DNA of 20,916 nucleotides from contig JADBKA010000074.1 in NCBI GenBank assembly GCA_014896635.1, positions 1 through 20,916 on the forward strand. The letters are read 5' to 3'. This DNA comes from Ktedonobacteraceae bacterium. GTDB lineage: Bacteria > Chloroflexota > Ktedonobacteria > Ktedonobacterales > Ktedonobacteraceae. The notes under the pieces are model-generated. The model was not told the DNA's origin, ran no database searches, and worked only from the letters and a program-made list of their open reading frames with translations. The position numbers and the translations under genes are program-made. Position 1 is the stretch's first letter. Every line of letters begins with the position of its first letter. Shown in pieces: positions 1 through 8,125 of the stretch.

Positions 1-744
1 CCCGGTCTGGATCAGTGAAGTGTCCTGGAGATCATGGATCAGCATTTCCAGGCGATTGAGCGAGCGTTCGATATTATTTAATGACTGCTGCATCTGGGGG
101 GAGAGGGAGAGGCGTTTGAGTTGTAAACCGAGGAGCTGGACCATACCTTTCAGGCTAGTCAGCGGTCCTGCCAGTTCATGAGTCACCATTCTAAGCATCG
201 TATCCTTTGCCTCGCTGGCAGTTCGTAGCTCAGCATTGGCGGCGGCAAGCTCGGCGGTTCTCTGTTCTACCATCGACTCCAACGAAGTTGCGTATTGCTC
301 CAGCGCATGCTGCTGTTCCTCGACTTCGCGGCGCAATTTACGTGTCTGGAGAGCGCGGCGCAATGCGGCGACAAAAGCATCACGCTCAATAGGCTTGAGC
401 AGGTAGTCGTAGGCTCCGCCTCTGAGCGCGCGGATCGCCAGGTCATGTTCGCCGTGTCCGGTGATCAGGAGCACCGGCGTCTCCTGCTGCAATCTTTTCA
501 CATGCGCGAGCAGGTCCAGCCCATCCATACCTGGCATCTTGATATCACAAATAATCGCGTCGAATTCGCTGGTCTGGATGTGGGCGAGTGCTTCTGGCGC
601 CGAACTGGCAGTAGTAACCTCTAGCCCACGCATGCGCAGCGCGAGCATATTCGAGAGCGCTTGCAGCAGAGCCGGATCATCGTCCACAAGGAGAACGCCA
701 GCGCTTTTCGCGGTGTCGGGCGATTGATTCTGCAAACTCACCAT
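1..744 (-). CDS. Receiver-histidine kinase hybrid (N-terminal 248 residues, runs off window)
   Basis: This two-component signalling protein reads from the ATG at 742-744 leftward and is still open at base 1, so only the N-terminal 248 residues are visible. Residues 15-130 are a CheY-like receiver: acidic cluster D21-D22-D23, phosphoacceptor D67 in CDIKMPGMDG, T95, and K117 in LLKP. Residues about 135-180 are charged and heptad-like, a probable coiled-coil linker. A HisKA dimerisation domain follows with the H-box THELAGPLTSLKG, phosphorylatable H189. The catalytic ATPase domain should lie beyond the window. No membrane segment is seen, so the protein is probably cytoplasmic and takes its input from a partner kinase. 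The orientation receiver-HisKA is that of a response-regulator-type hybrid kinase. Its cognate signal is unknown. Confidence 0.9.
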   Translation of the reverse strand, partial: MVSLQNQSPDTAKSAGVLLVDDDPALLQALSNMLALRMRGLEVTTASSAPEALAHIQTSEFDAIICDIKMPGMDGLDLLAHVKRLQQETPVLLITGHGEHDLAIRALRGGAYDYLLKPIERDAFVAALRRALQTRKLRREVEEQQHALEQYATSLESMVEQRTAELAAANAELRTASEAKDTMLRMVTHELAGPLTSLKGMVQLLGLQLKRLSLSPQMQQSLNNIERSLNRLEMLIHDLQDTSLIQTG

Positions 745-780
745 ACAGGTATTGTACCACAACACTTTATCCTATCGAGC

Positions 781-980
781 GTAAGACCCCGCCATGTATG
801 GCTGGGGATACCAGCGAGTCCTCTTGAGGCGGAGAGGGTGGGGCGCCTCTCCGCTTGACAAACGTTCCAATGCCTGATATATTCTCAGCAGGCTCGGACG
901 GAGCCGACGTTCAACTGTCGCTCGCGGGGACGTTCCGTGCGACTTTACGAGAAGCCCCTGCCTTTAGGCATGGGGAGTCG
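781..980 (+). mobile_element. Gene-less IS200/IS605-like mini-element (PATE-like) with left and right hairpins
   Basis: Two hairpins of the same unusual design bracket about 200 bp without a gene. The left one (787-807) is CCCC-GCCA, loop TGTA, TGGC-T-GGGG. The right one (955-975) is CCCC-TGCC, loop TTTA, GGCA-T-GGGG. Each has a single bulged T at the same place in the 3' arm. Subterminal hairpins with a bulged T are the signature of IS200/IS605 ends, recognised by the HUH transposase TnpA, and GAAGCCCCTGCCTTTAGGCA resembles the right ends of tnpB-bearing members. No tnpA or tnpB is present, so this would be a non-autonomous palindrome-associated element. The right end abuts the stop codon of the neighbouring cytochrome b gene (981-983). 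The 880-950 stretch just left of the right end is where an omega-RNA scaffold would lie in a complete tnpB element. Confidence 0.6.
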
Positions 981-1874
981 TCACTGTCCGATACCAGCAA
1001 GTTGCAGCGCCATCTTCGCTAGCTCGATCAGGCTATGGAGACCGATGACAGCCAGGGCCAGGCAGGAGAGGGGAATGTGGATGTAGCGCCAGAGGCGGAT
1101 GATGCACTGTGCACGTTGCTGGCGGCGCAGCGAACGAAGCAGACTGGCGTGGGATGCCAGCACCTCTTGAGCGCGTTGCAGATCTGCCTGTTCGTGTGGC
1201 GCGATAGCGGGTACAGGTGGATTCTTGCCCCCTAGAGCAGCGGTACAGTACGTTTTGAAGGCGAGAGATTTGCCGGCGGCGAGACGCTCAAGCATTAATT
1301 GCTGCTCGTGCAGCCGATCTTCGACGGCCTGGGCAATGCCGGCCCCATTCCTGCTGGCTTCGACTGCAATCACACGCGCCTCGCGCCAGTCCAGCAGCCG
1401 TCCCACGATACCGCTGATAACCAGCGCAAGCAGGGCATAAAGCGCCGACATGCCAAAGCCCGCTTCGATGAAGCGTCCCGGATTAAAGGCGAAGTCGTGC
1501 AGAATGCCCTGGTAATTCTCGTGGAGAAAAGCGATCAGGATGGCTGCTATACCGAGCCAGGTATGCAACCAGAGCCAGTCCTGTACCGGACCGGGCAGGA
1601 CGCGCACAAAACGCCGGCGCAATGAGTAAGCCGCAACGAGCAGGACCAGGCCGAAAGCGGCGATGCCAAAAAGGCGCAGCGGGTCGCTCGATGGTCCGAC
1701 GAAATCCTGCGTTTTAAGTGCATAGCTGTACCAGGCGTAAATCCCGCCATAGAACAGGAGCGAGATTACCAGGAAGAGCCACTTTGCGCGCGAGCGTGGC
1801 GCTTTCCAGATCCGGCGCCGTCCAGGTGCGGGTTGGGCATGAGATTGAGCATGCGTTTTGCTCGCCAGAGCCAT
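981..1874 (-). CDS. Membrane bis-heme cytochrome b-like protein
   Basis: This 297-residue membrane protein probably carries electrons across or within the cytoplasmic membrane. Five hydrophobic segments are visible at about 32-52, 67-84, 101-119, 138-160 and 264-285. Two helices carry histidine pairs spaced 14 residues apart, H104/H118 (in WLHTWLGI and FLHENYQG) and H266/H280 (in WRYIHIPL and VIGLHSLI). This is the classic spacing for ligating two stacked b hemes and resembles cytochrome b561 or ferric-reductase-like domains. A soluble loop of about 100 residues separates the pairs. The ATG at 1872-1874 was chosen because AGGAGA lies about 10 bases upstream and the gap to the preceding gene's stop is only 13 bases; the open frame continues upstream but overlaps that gene. 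It is probably cotranscribed with the Fe-S/flavin fusion and is a likely membrane partner for it. The stop codon touches the mobile-element end. Confidence 0.85.
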   Translation of the reverse strand: MALASKTHAQSHAQPAPGRRRIWKAPRSRAKWLFLVISLLFYGGIYAWYSYALKTQDFVGPSSDPLRLFGIAAFGLVLLVAAYSLRRRFVRVLPGPVQDWLWLHTWLGIAAILIAFLHENYQGILHDFAFNPGRFIEAGFGMSALYALLALVISGIVGRLLDWREARVIAVEASRNGAGIAQAVEDRLHEQQLMLERLAAGKSLAFKTYCTAALGGKNPPVPAIAPHEQADLQRAQEVLASHASLLRSLRRQQRAQCIIRLWRYIHIPLSCLALAVIGLHSLIELAKMALQLAGIGQ

Positions 1875-1887
1875 GTCTGTCTGTCTC

Positions 1888-4800
1888 CTATCGCTGTAGA
1901 ATCTCTTCGGTTGAACCAAAGAAAGCGGTTGGCTTGACGCGGAAGGCAGCGCCAGTCGGACACGCCTGTACGCAAGCCTGGTCATGGTAGCCCGCACACA
2001 GATCGCATTTGATCGCCAGCTTCTTGCGCAGTTCACCGTAGGCATCACGGGGGCGTGTGGCGTCGAGAGGACCGGGGGCGACATGCTGTCCCTGCGGCGG
2101 CGCCAGGCGTCCATTGAAGACCGGCAGAGCGGGGCGTTTCCGCTCCCGCACCAGTCCTTTTGTGAAAATAGCGGTGAAGCGCTGCCATGCCGCCGGTTCT
2201 TCTTCGCTGTCTTCTCCGGCGTCCACAGCGTCCACAATCGAGATCGCGCCATAGGGACAGCGTTCGGCACAGATGCCGCAGCCGATGCAGCTCTCGGTAA
2301 TATACACTTCGCCGTCCGGCAAGCGGGCAATGCCGGCGCGACTGCACAGCATACACACCGGGTCCTGGCAGTGGCGGCAGGTGGTGGTGATGCTGATATT
2401 GCCGATGACCATGCCTTTACGGTTCATGCGTGAATGCCCGTGCCGGCGCGCGCAGGCGGCTTCGCACTCAGCGCAGTGGATGCAGCGATCCAGGTCGATC
2501 ACCAGCACGTCGGTACCCTCGACCACGCCATCGCTTACCAGCGCGTGCAGGCCAGCTTTGTGCGCGGCATCAGCCGGCGAAACATTGACTGATGATGCTA
2601 CCGCTGGCAGGATGCTGGTCTGAGTGGAGACGCTGCTGGCAATATATTGCTGCAAGCGCGCTGTGAAACGCTGCTCTACCTCCGGGAAGTGCCGGAAAAG
2701 CATCTGCACTGCACTCTGCGGCACTTCTGCCACGCGGGTACGGTTGATAGACGTGACAGTGACGGCGCGGCTGTCGCCGAGCAGGTCCAGCCCGCCGGCA
2801 AAGTAATCGCCGGCCTGCCGGTAGGCGATGATGCGCTCGCTAAGCTGGCCGTCCACCAGCTTATGACGCGCGACCTTCACAAAGCCTTCCAGCAGGATAT
2901 GCAGGGTCTCGCGAGCCGGCTGGCTGCTGCCTTCTTCTGCGAAGAGTTGCTCGTCGCGGTCATACTGGCGCACCCGCGTTTGTCCGATAATGTATTGTAA
3001 AGGTTCGTCAGGCACGCCCTGGAAGAGCGCCAGGCGCTTCAGGATGGATTTGAGGGAATGGGTGGCGTTCGCCTGCTCAAAAAACGTGCGTACCTGCGGC
3101 ACCAGTTCCACCAGGCGCAACATTGCCTGCTCCGGCACACGCAGCAGGAGCGCAGCCGTCTGAGCGCGCGCCGTCATGGGATAAGGCTGTCCGCTAAGCA
3201 TGCCGTGCTCGCCGGTGAACTCACCGGGTTGGAGCAGTGCAACCTGAAACTCGCGGTTATCGGCGCCGGTTGCTGAGAGAGCGAGTGTGCCGTTCAAAAT
3301 CAGATAGAGATCTCTGCCATATTCGCCTTCTCGTATCACTACTTCGCCGGGGGGAAGCGAGAGGAATTGCGAGGCCGCGACAAGGTGCAACAGGTAATTG
3401 TCGGGAACAAGACCGGGATCGCTGAACACGTGCTGCATACGTAGATGACCGATGAGCGTGGGGAGATTCCAGCCAGCCGGCAACATATAGGCCAGGTGCA
3501 GTTCGTTAAGCGCACCCTCCCAGGAAGCACCCAGGCGCTGCTTGAGTGAGATCATCAGCAGATCGCGGTGGTTATCGACAGGACAGACGGGAACACAGGA
3601 GCCGCAAAGGATGCATTCCTGTGCAAAGCGCGCGACATGTGGTGCGATTTCAGCAGCGAGCGTTGCATGGTTGAGTTCGGCTATCGTCACCTTTGAGGAG
3701 AGTGGGAGCGGGCAGGCATCCATGCAGCGGTCACAGCCGATGCACATGTCGATCTCGAATTGCACACGCTCCCCTGGCAGTGTGCGCACGTCTTCGCGGT
3801 GCGCGCTGCCCTCAACCTGCTGCGTGCCGCTTATCTCAAAGCGAAAGCGCACATCGCCGAAGCGGATGGTATCATCCGGTTGCAGGACTGCGACCTGCCC
3901 GGTGGGCAGTCTGGCATTATTGATATAGGTGCCATTGGCGCTGCCAATGTCGCAGATCTGGTACTGTCCGTCCATGAATCTGAGCGCGGCATGCCGGCGT
4001 GAGATGGACTGGTGGTCGATGAAAACGCCAGTCCCCTGCTGGCGTCCAAGTTGGAGCACCTGACCCTGGGCCAGATGCAGGGGGATCTCTCTGAGCGAGA
4101 CTGCGACCTGTGGGTGCGGGATCAACACCAGTGACGCTCTACTGGCGCGGCCTGCCGTAACCGGGCGCGCACGTCGCCTGCTGCTGAGATCTGGCGCCAC
4201 AACGGAACCAGCCAGCGGTGGCACTCCCTGGCTGTCGAGCCAGGCGTCGAGGTCGAAGTCCTCAGAGAATAGTCGCGCTACGACCGGTTGCAGGTTGATG
4301 CGATGGTCGATGGCACGCTTGAAGGCCGGAGCCTGCCCGCGTGCGCCGAGAAAGAGCGCGCCGATGGGGATACCCTGGTAGAGGAGCACCTTGCGATAGG
4401 TGCGGGGTTGAGGCTCGGCGACGATTTCCTGGCAGCCGGCAGAAGGAGGAAGGATAGTTACACCAATGGATGCAAATTCCAGGCCACAGAGCAACGTTGC
4501 GTTGTAGAAGTTGTTAACCTGCACAGGCTGCGGTGGGTAGCCAAGCATGCTGTAGGCGGCAAGCTGCGCCTGCTGGATGGCAGGATACCACTGGCCGATG
4601 ACGCGCGCGCGCCCGGTCAGCGGATCGGTCGTTTCGACGACATCGCCCGCCGCGTAGATATGCGGCAGATTCGTGCGCATCTGGCTATCGACCAGGATAC
4701 CACGCTGGCAGGCAATACCACTGGCCTGCACAAAGTCAATCAACGGCTCAATGCCAATGGCGATCACTACCATTTCGCAGGGGATGAACGCGCCCTTTGT

Positions 4801-5472
4801 CGTGCGTACACCGGCCACCTGGCGCTGCTTGCCCACAATTTCTGTAATCTCTTCTTCTGTACGCACGTCAATGCCGAGGTGGCGCTCTTCCTGTAAAACC
4901 AGGTCAGAGGCGGTGGCGTCCAGGATCTCCGACCAGAGTATCTGGCGACGCAGCAGATGTGTGACCTGGTAGCCCTGCTGGCTCAGTGTCTCGGCGGTCT
5001 CCAGGGCCAGCGTTCCGCTGCCACAGACTACTATGCGCTGTACATGCGCCAGGCGGTGAAGCATTTGCTGGTAATCGTTGACGGTACGCAACGTCGTGAC
5101 GCCAGCCAGATCCAGGCCAGGACAGCTCAACTGGCGAGGGCGTGCACCATGCGCGAGCAGCAGTTCGTCGTAGCGCAGCAACTGTCCATTATGCAACTGG
5201 ACGAGCTGCTGCGCGGCATGAATGCCCACAACATGCCCCGGTACAAAATGGATGCGCTGCTCACGGTAAAATGTAGAAGGACGCGCCCAGAGTTTCTCTT
5301 CGCTGATGCGGCCCGCCAGGTAATCTTTTAGAGCAGGCCGATAGTACGCAGGGTAGAGTTCATTGGCGATAAGAGTAATAGCACACGTCGGATTGTGTGA
5401 GCGGAGCACTTCAGCCGCAGTTATGCCGGCGATTCCATTGCCTACGATAAGGTAAGATAATTGCCTGTCCAC
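1888..5472 (-). CDS. Flavin reductase / FHA / Fe-S / dual cNMP-binding / DmsB-like ferredoxin fusion
   Basis: A 1194-residue soluble redox and sensory fusion with a GTG start at 5470-5472. Domain order by eye: residues 1-400 are a pyridine-nucleotide-disulfide-type oxidoreductase, with GNGIAG at 11-16 for FAD, a second Rossmann motif CGSGTLALE near 150, and YAAGD near 273. Residues about 465-545 are an FHA phosphopeptide-binding domain (LGRQQGTG, SISRRHA, GSANGTYIN). Residues about 576-635 hold two 4Fe-4S motifs, CIGCDRCMDACP and CILCGSCVPVCP. Two cyclic-nucleotide-binding-like domains follow, near 700-800 and 830-925. Residues about 990-1190 are a DmsB/NrfC-like ferredoxin domain with four Cys clusters (CIHCAEC, CRHCQDPVC, CIGCGICAERCP, CDLCAGYHDQAC). 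It sits 13 bases upstream of the cytochrome b gene. Probable role: electron transfer from NAD(P)H through FAD and multiple Fe-S clusters to that cytochrome, gated by phosphorylation or ligand. Substrate and partner are inferred, not shown. Confidence 0.88.
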   Translation of the reverse strand: MDRQLSYLIVGNGIAGITAAEVLRSHNPTCAITLIANELYPAYYRPALKDYLAGRISEEKLWARPSTFYREQRIHFVPGHVVGIHAAQQLVQLHNGQLLRYDELLLAHGARPRQLSCPGLDLAGVTTLRTVNDYQQMLHRLAHVQRIVVCGSGTLALETAETLSQQGYQVTHLLRRQILWSEILDATASDLVLQEERHLGIDVRTEEEITEIVGKQRQVAGVRTTKGAFIPCEMVVIAIGIEPLIDFVQASGIACQRGILVDSQMRTNLPHIYAAGDVVETTDPLTGRARVIGQWYPAIQQAQLAAYSMLGYPPQPVQVNNFYNATLLCGLEFASIGVTILPPSAGCQEIVAEPQPRTYRKVLLYQGIPIGALFLGARGQAPAFKRAIDHRINLQPVVARLFSEDFDLDAWLDSQGVPPLAGSVVAPDLSSRRRARPVTAGRASRASLVLIPHPQVAVSLREIPLHLAQGQVLQLGRQQGTGVFIDHQSISRRHAALRFMDGQYQICDIGSANGTYINNARLPTGQVAVLQPDDTIRFGDVRFRFEISGTQQVEGSAHREDVRTLPGERVQFEIDMCIGCDRCMDACPLPLSSKVTIAELNHATLAAEIAPHVARFAQECILCGSCVPVCPVDNHRDLLMISLKQRLGASWEGALNELHLAYMLPAGWNLPTLIGHLRMQHVFSDPGLVPDNYLLHLVAASQFLSLPPGEVVIREGEYGRDLYLILNGTLALSATGADNREFQVALLQPGEFTGEHGMLSGQPYPMTARAQTAALLLRVPEQAMLRLVELVPQVRTFFEQANATHSLKSILKRLALFQGVPDEPLQYIIGQTRVRQYDRDEQLFAEEGSSQPARETLHILLEGFVKVARHKLVDGQLSERIIAYRQAGDYFAGGLDLLGDSRAVTVTSINRTRVAEVPQSAVQMLFRHFPEVEQRFTARLQQYIASSVSTQTSILPAVASSVNVSPADAAHKAGLHALVSDGVVEGTDVLVIDLDRCIHCAECEAACARRHGHSRMNRKGMVIGNISITTTCRHCQDPVCMLCSRAGIARLPDGEVYITESCIGCGICAERCPYGAISIVDAVDAGEDSEEEPAAWQRFTAIFTKGLVRERKRPALPVFNGRLAPPQGQHVAPGPLDATRPRDAYGELRKKLAIKCDLCAGYHDQACVQACPTGAAFRVKPTAFFGSTEEILQR

Positions 5473-5818
5473 AAAGTCTTCTTCTACCAGTGTTTTCTCA
5501 CTCTTTAATTATTACTTATACTCTACCTATTTTAGATGAGAAGTGCATTAAAGTAAGACTTTTGTCCTGACTATAACAGGCTGGTTTTTCTTGAACAATG
5601 GGAATTCAGAATAGCCACAAATCCTACTTTGCGCCAGAGAAATTGACGGGTGACGAGAGATCCTGTACACTTATGATCAATAAAAGCTAGTATTCTTTTT
5701 TCATTAAAAATAGATTAAATGATCTAATAAAATAATTGTAGGAAAGGAGTGAAGGGAACACCCTTCCCCCTCGGCGGGAGCGACGGCCCCAGTCTCTCGC
5801 TGAGGAAAAGATTGTCCT
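5473..5818. promoter_or_regulatory. AT-rich divergent intergenic region between the redox fusion and Rieske genes
   Basis: These 346 bases contain no convincing gene. They are much richer in A/T than the flanking genes, as expected for a divergent promoter region. On the minus strand a TTACTT-N16-TAAAAT pair (around 5530-5560) could serve the fusion gene. On the plus strand TATGAT (near 5670) and TATAAC (near 5573) are possible -10 elements, but neither has a good -35 at the right distance. A small inverted repeat TAGAT-N6-ATCTA lies near 5711. I cannot pick one promoter with confidence. Confidence 0.4.
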
Positions 5819-6619
5819 ATGAGAGATCCGCAGGACATATCACCTCTTAGCAGAGACTGGTTGAAGGAAGAGCAAGACGCCGCCGGGAAGATGAGACAGC
5901 CCGTACCTCCACCTCCCCCGGCGCAAGCCGGTTCTGCCGGCGATAACAGCCACGTGCCAGGGATCGACCCTTTTGCCTGGTGGGCAAGCTCGGCGGTTAG
6001 AACGCGCTATCCCGGCAAAACAAAAAAGAATAGTGCTGCCGCGCAGGCGAAGCGCGCCAGGGAGCGCAGGCAGGTGACGGCGCTGCTGGTGGCCGGCGGT
6101 GTGGTGACGTTGGGCCTTGCCGGTATCGGCGGAGCCGGGGCAATGTACCTGCTCCAGAAGAGAAGACAGGAAAGCATTGTAGCGCCGCCCACAGCGACGG
6201 CAGCGCCAGGAACGGGCCTGCAAACCTCAGCGCATAATACCCCTACACCGACGCCAGAGGCCACCCAGGCACCAACAGCGACTCCTTCTCCTTCACCGAC
6301 TCCCGGTCATACCGGCACAGTCATTGGCTCGACCAGCCAGCCCATAAACACAGGCGAAGCCTTCGCCAATCCGCTTAACGGCAGAAACAGCGTCTTGATC
6401 CACCTGCCCGACGGGCGGTTTGTCGCCTATGACAAAGCCTGCACCCACGAAGGAGAAACGGTTTTCTACAATACCAGCACGCATCAGCTCTATTGCCCGG
6501 CGCATGGCGCGCTCTTCGACCCGGCGAACAACGGCGCCGTCATTCGCGGCCCTTCCAATGGCCCGCTCAAACAGGTACCCATCCATGTTAACGCGGACGG
6601 CACCATCACCGTCGGCTAA
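5819..6619 (+). CDS. Membrane-anchored Rieske [2Fe-2S] protein
   Basis: This 266-residue protein has a charged cytoplasmic N-terminus, one membrane segment (about 87-108, LLVAGGVVTLGLAGIGGAGA), a Pro/Thr-rich linker (about 130-165) and a C-terminal Rieske domain. The R83-R84 pair just before the membrane segment may be a Tat signal anchor, as known for Rieske proteins. Cluster ligands are C208 and H210 (CTHEGE) and C226 and H229 (CPAHGA). The extra cysteines that form the disulfide in bc1/b6f Rieske proteins are replaced by Glu and Ala, so this is the low-potential or simplified type seen in many stand-alone Rieske proteins. A GAGG sequence lies 13 bases upstream of the ATG. The gene is divergent from the flavin/Fe-S fusion and cytochrome b pair, which suggests a joint electron-transfer function outside the membrane, though no classical bc complex subunits are present here. 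Confidence 0.9.
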   Translation: MRDPQDISPLSRDWLKEEQDAAGKMRQPVPPPPPAQAGSAGDNSHVPGIDPFAWWASSAVRTRYPGKTKKNSAAAQAKRARERRQVTALLVAGGVVTLGLAGIGGAGAMYLLQKRRQESIVAPPTATAAPGTGLQTSAHNTPTPTPEATQAPTATPSPSPTPGHTGTVIGSTSQPINTGEAFANPLNGRNSVLIHLPDGRFVAYDKACTHEGETVFYNTSTHQLYCPAHGALFDPANNGAVIRGPSNGPLKQVPIHVNADGTITVG

Positions 6620-6915
6620 TTCCTTTCAGGTTTTTTTCGCTTGTTCTCCTTTGGAGGAAAGGGATACAGAACCACCCCGGCGCTCGGATGAGTAGGGAAT
6701 AGCAGGCAACGGCGAGAAATTTGTGATATCTTTATGATTAACCCCCGGCTGATCTGTGATATCATTGTAGCATCGACGCTGTACAACGCACGCATACAGC
6801 AGATCAATTCGACGGACCGGTATTACAAAAAGCGGAAAAAACGCCGGCGCGAAACTGCGCTGCCCCCTGAGGTGCCGGCATCCTGGCAGCGTTACGGAAT
6901 AGAAAGGAGAGCGCG
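6620..6915. other. Intergenic region before the nitroreductase gene
   Basis: No gene is supported in these 296 bases. A 9-base direct repeat TGTGATATC occurs twice about 35 bases apart (near 6721 and 6755), possibly a regulator site or promoter part; the second copy contains TATCAT, which could be a -10 element. A small CTCCTTTGGAG hairpin near 6647 lies after the Rieske gene but has no T-tract following it, so it is not a clear terminator. Confidence 0.35.
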
Positions 6916-8007
6916 TTGCTTCCACTCGCCGCAGATCCGCGCACAGTGTCGGAAAAGGATTTCCCGGCGACGGGTACGAAGGCGCAGCAATGGTGTTTCC
7001 TGCTAAACTATGCGTTGCTGGCTCCTTCTGAGTACAATACGCAGCCCTGGCTCTTTCGCGTGTGCGATGATTGCGTGGAATTTTTTGTCGATCAGTCCAG
7101 GAAATTGGCAGTCGTTGACCCGGAGGGCCGCGAACTACTCGCCAGTTGCGGGACCGCTTACCAGAACCTGTGCCTGGCACTGCATTATTTCGGTTATCGT
7201 GAGATCGACGAGTTTCTCTACGATCCCGCGAAAGGCAATCTGTTATTGCGTGCCTCGATGGGCGAAAAGGTGCCGGCGTCTGCCGAAGATCAGATGCTAT
7301 TTACAGCCATTAAACAGCGGCGGATGAACCGTCATGTATTTGAAAACAGGCAGGTGCCGCAGGATCTGCTGGCGGATCTTCAGCGACTGGCTGATCAACA
7401 GGGAGCGCAGTTGCGGCTGATTCGAGATGAGCAGACACGCGAATCACTGACCAGGCTGATCGTTGCAGGGGATCGTATGCAGTGGGCGAACAGGTTTTTC
7501 CGGCAGGAGCTGGCGTCCTGGATCACACAGGGCGAGAAAGCCGTCCAGGATGGGTTGCCAGGATATGCCGGCGCGAAGGGGAGTTTCGCGGGCATGGCGA
7601 ATCCTTACGTGGTACGCACCTTCGACCTGTGGCGAGAAGAAGCAGCCAGGGATCGGCAGCTCGCCTCGGCATCTCCTGTCCTTGCTGTGCTGCACACCGC
7701 TACAGATAAACCTGCCGACTGGTTTGCCGCAGGCCGGGCAGCGGAGATGGTGCTGCTGCGCATCTGCGCGGCAGGCTTGCAGACCAGCATTGTCAACCAG
7801 CCCATTGAAGTTTCTTCCCTGCGTTACTGGCTTCATTCATTGCTCCCCGATACTGGCTATCCTCAGATGATTTTCCGCATTGGCTATGGACCTGAAGCAC
7901 CATTGACGCCACGCAGGAGCGTCCAGGACATCCTGCTAGAGGTGGTCGATACCGCTAAAGCGGAAGCTCATCTGGACAATTGCAAGATGCGCTCTCATTC
8001 GCATTAA
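6916..8007 (+). CDS. Acg-type nitroreductase-family protein
   Basis: A 363-residue protein of the nitroreductase/FMN-binding superfamily, most like the double-length Acg (Rv2032) group. Visible features are LLAPSEYNTQPW near residues 34-45, where family members bind FMN phosphate, an RRMNRHVFEN segment in the middle, and a C-terminal half with GRAAEMVLLRICAAGL and RIGYGPEAPLTPRR, which match the second nitroreductase-like lobe. The start is TTG at 6916, chosen because AAAGGAGA ends 5 bases upstream and no ATG offers a comparable site. In actinobacteria Acg proteins are linked to dormancy and nitrosative stress and may sequester flavin rather than reduce nitro compounds. Function here is an inference from family. 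The gene ends convergently with the VOC gene across a strong hairpin. Confidence 0.82.
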   Translation: MLPLAADPRTVSEKDFPATGTKAQQWCFLLNYALLAPSEYNTQPWLFRVCDDCVEFFVDQSRKLAVVDPEGRELLASCGTAYQNLCLALHYFGYREIDEFLYDPAKGNLLLRASMGEKVPASAEDQMLFTAIKQRRMNRHVFENRQVPQDLLADLQRLADQQGAQLRLIRDEQTRESLTRLIVAGDRMQWANRFFRQELASWITQGEKAVQDGLPGYAGAKGSFAGMANPYVVRTFDLWREEAARDRQLASASPVLAVLHTATDKPADWFAAGRAAEMVLLRICAAGLQTSIVNQPIEVSSLRYWLHSLLPDTGYPQMIFRIGYGPEAPLTPRRSVQDILLEVVDTAKAEAHLDNCKMRSHSH

Positions 8008-8083
8008 CTGAAGGCCAGGGGGGATGCGCCGCGCCCTTCCTCAAGAGCGTCTGGGTCTTCAAGCGGAGAGCTTTAGGCAAACG

Positions 8084-8121
8084 CTTTGCCGCAGGCTGTT
8101 GTATAATAGCCTGCGGCAAAG
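8084..8121. terminator. 14-bp perfect hairpin between convergent genes
   Basis: CTTTGCCGCAGGCT at 8084-8097 and its exact reverse complement at 8108-8121 form a 14-bp stem with a 10-base loop. It lies between the nitroreductase and VOC stop codons, the usual place for a bidirectional terminator. No clear T-tract follows on either strand, so it may work as a Rho-independent terminator only weakly, or as an mRNA 3'-end stabiliser. An overlapping smaller hairpin GGCAAA-CGC-TTTGCC (8076-8090) would compete with it. Confidence 0.65.
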
Positions 8122-8125
8122 TATG

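Noticed and set aside
1875..2330. Long upstream extension of the cytochrome b reading frame
   Set aside because: It overlaps the C-terminal ferredoxin domain of the fusion gene in another frame; a good ribosome-binding site supports the start at 1874.
4288..4896. 202-residue plus-strand open frame
   Set aside because: It is antisense to the flavin domain of the fusion gene and has no family features.
6640..6665. Small hairpin after the Rieske gene as a terminator
   Set aside because: The stem is short and no T-tract follows it on either strand.
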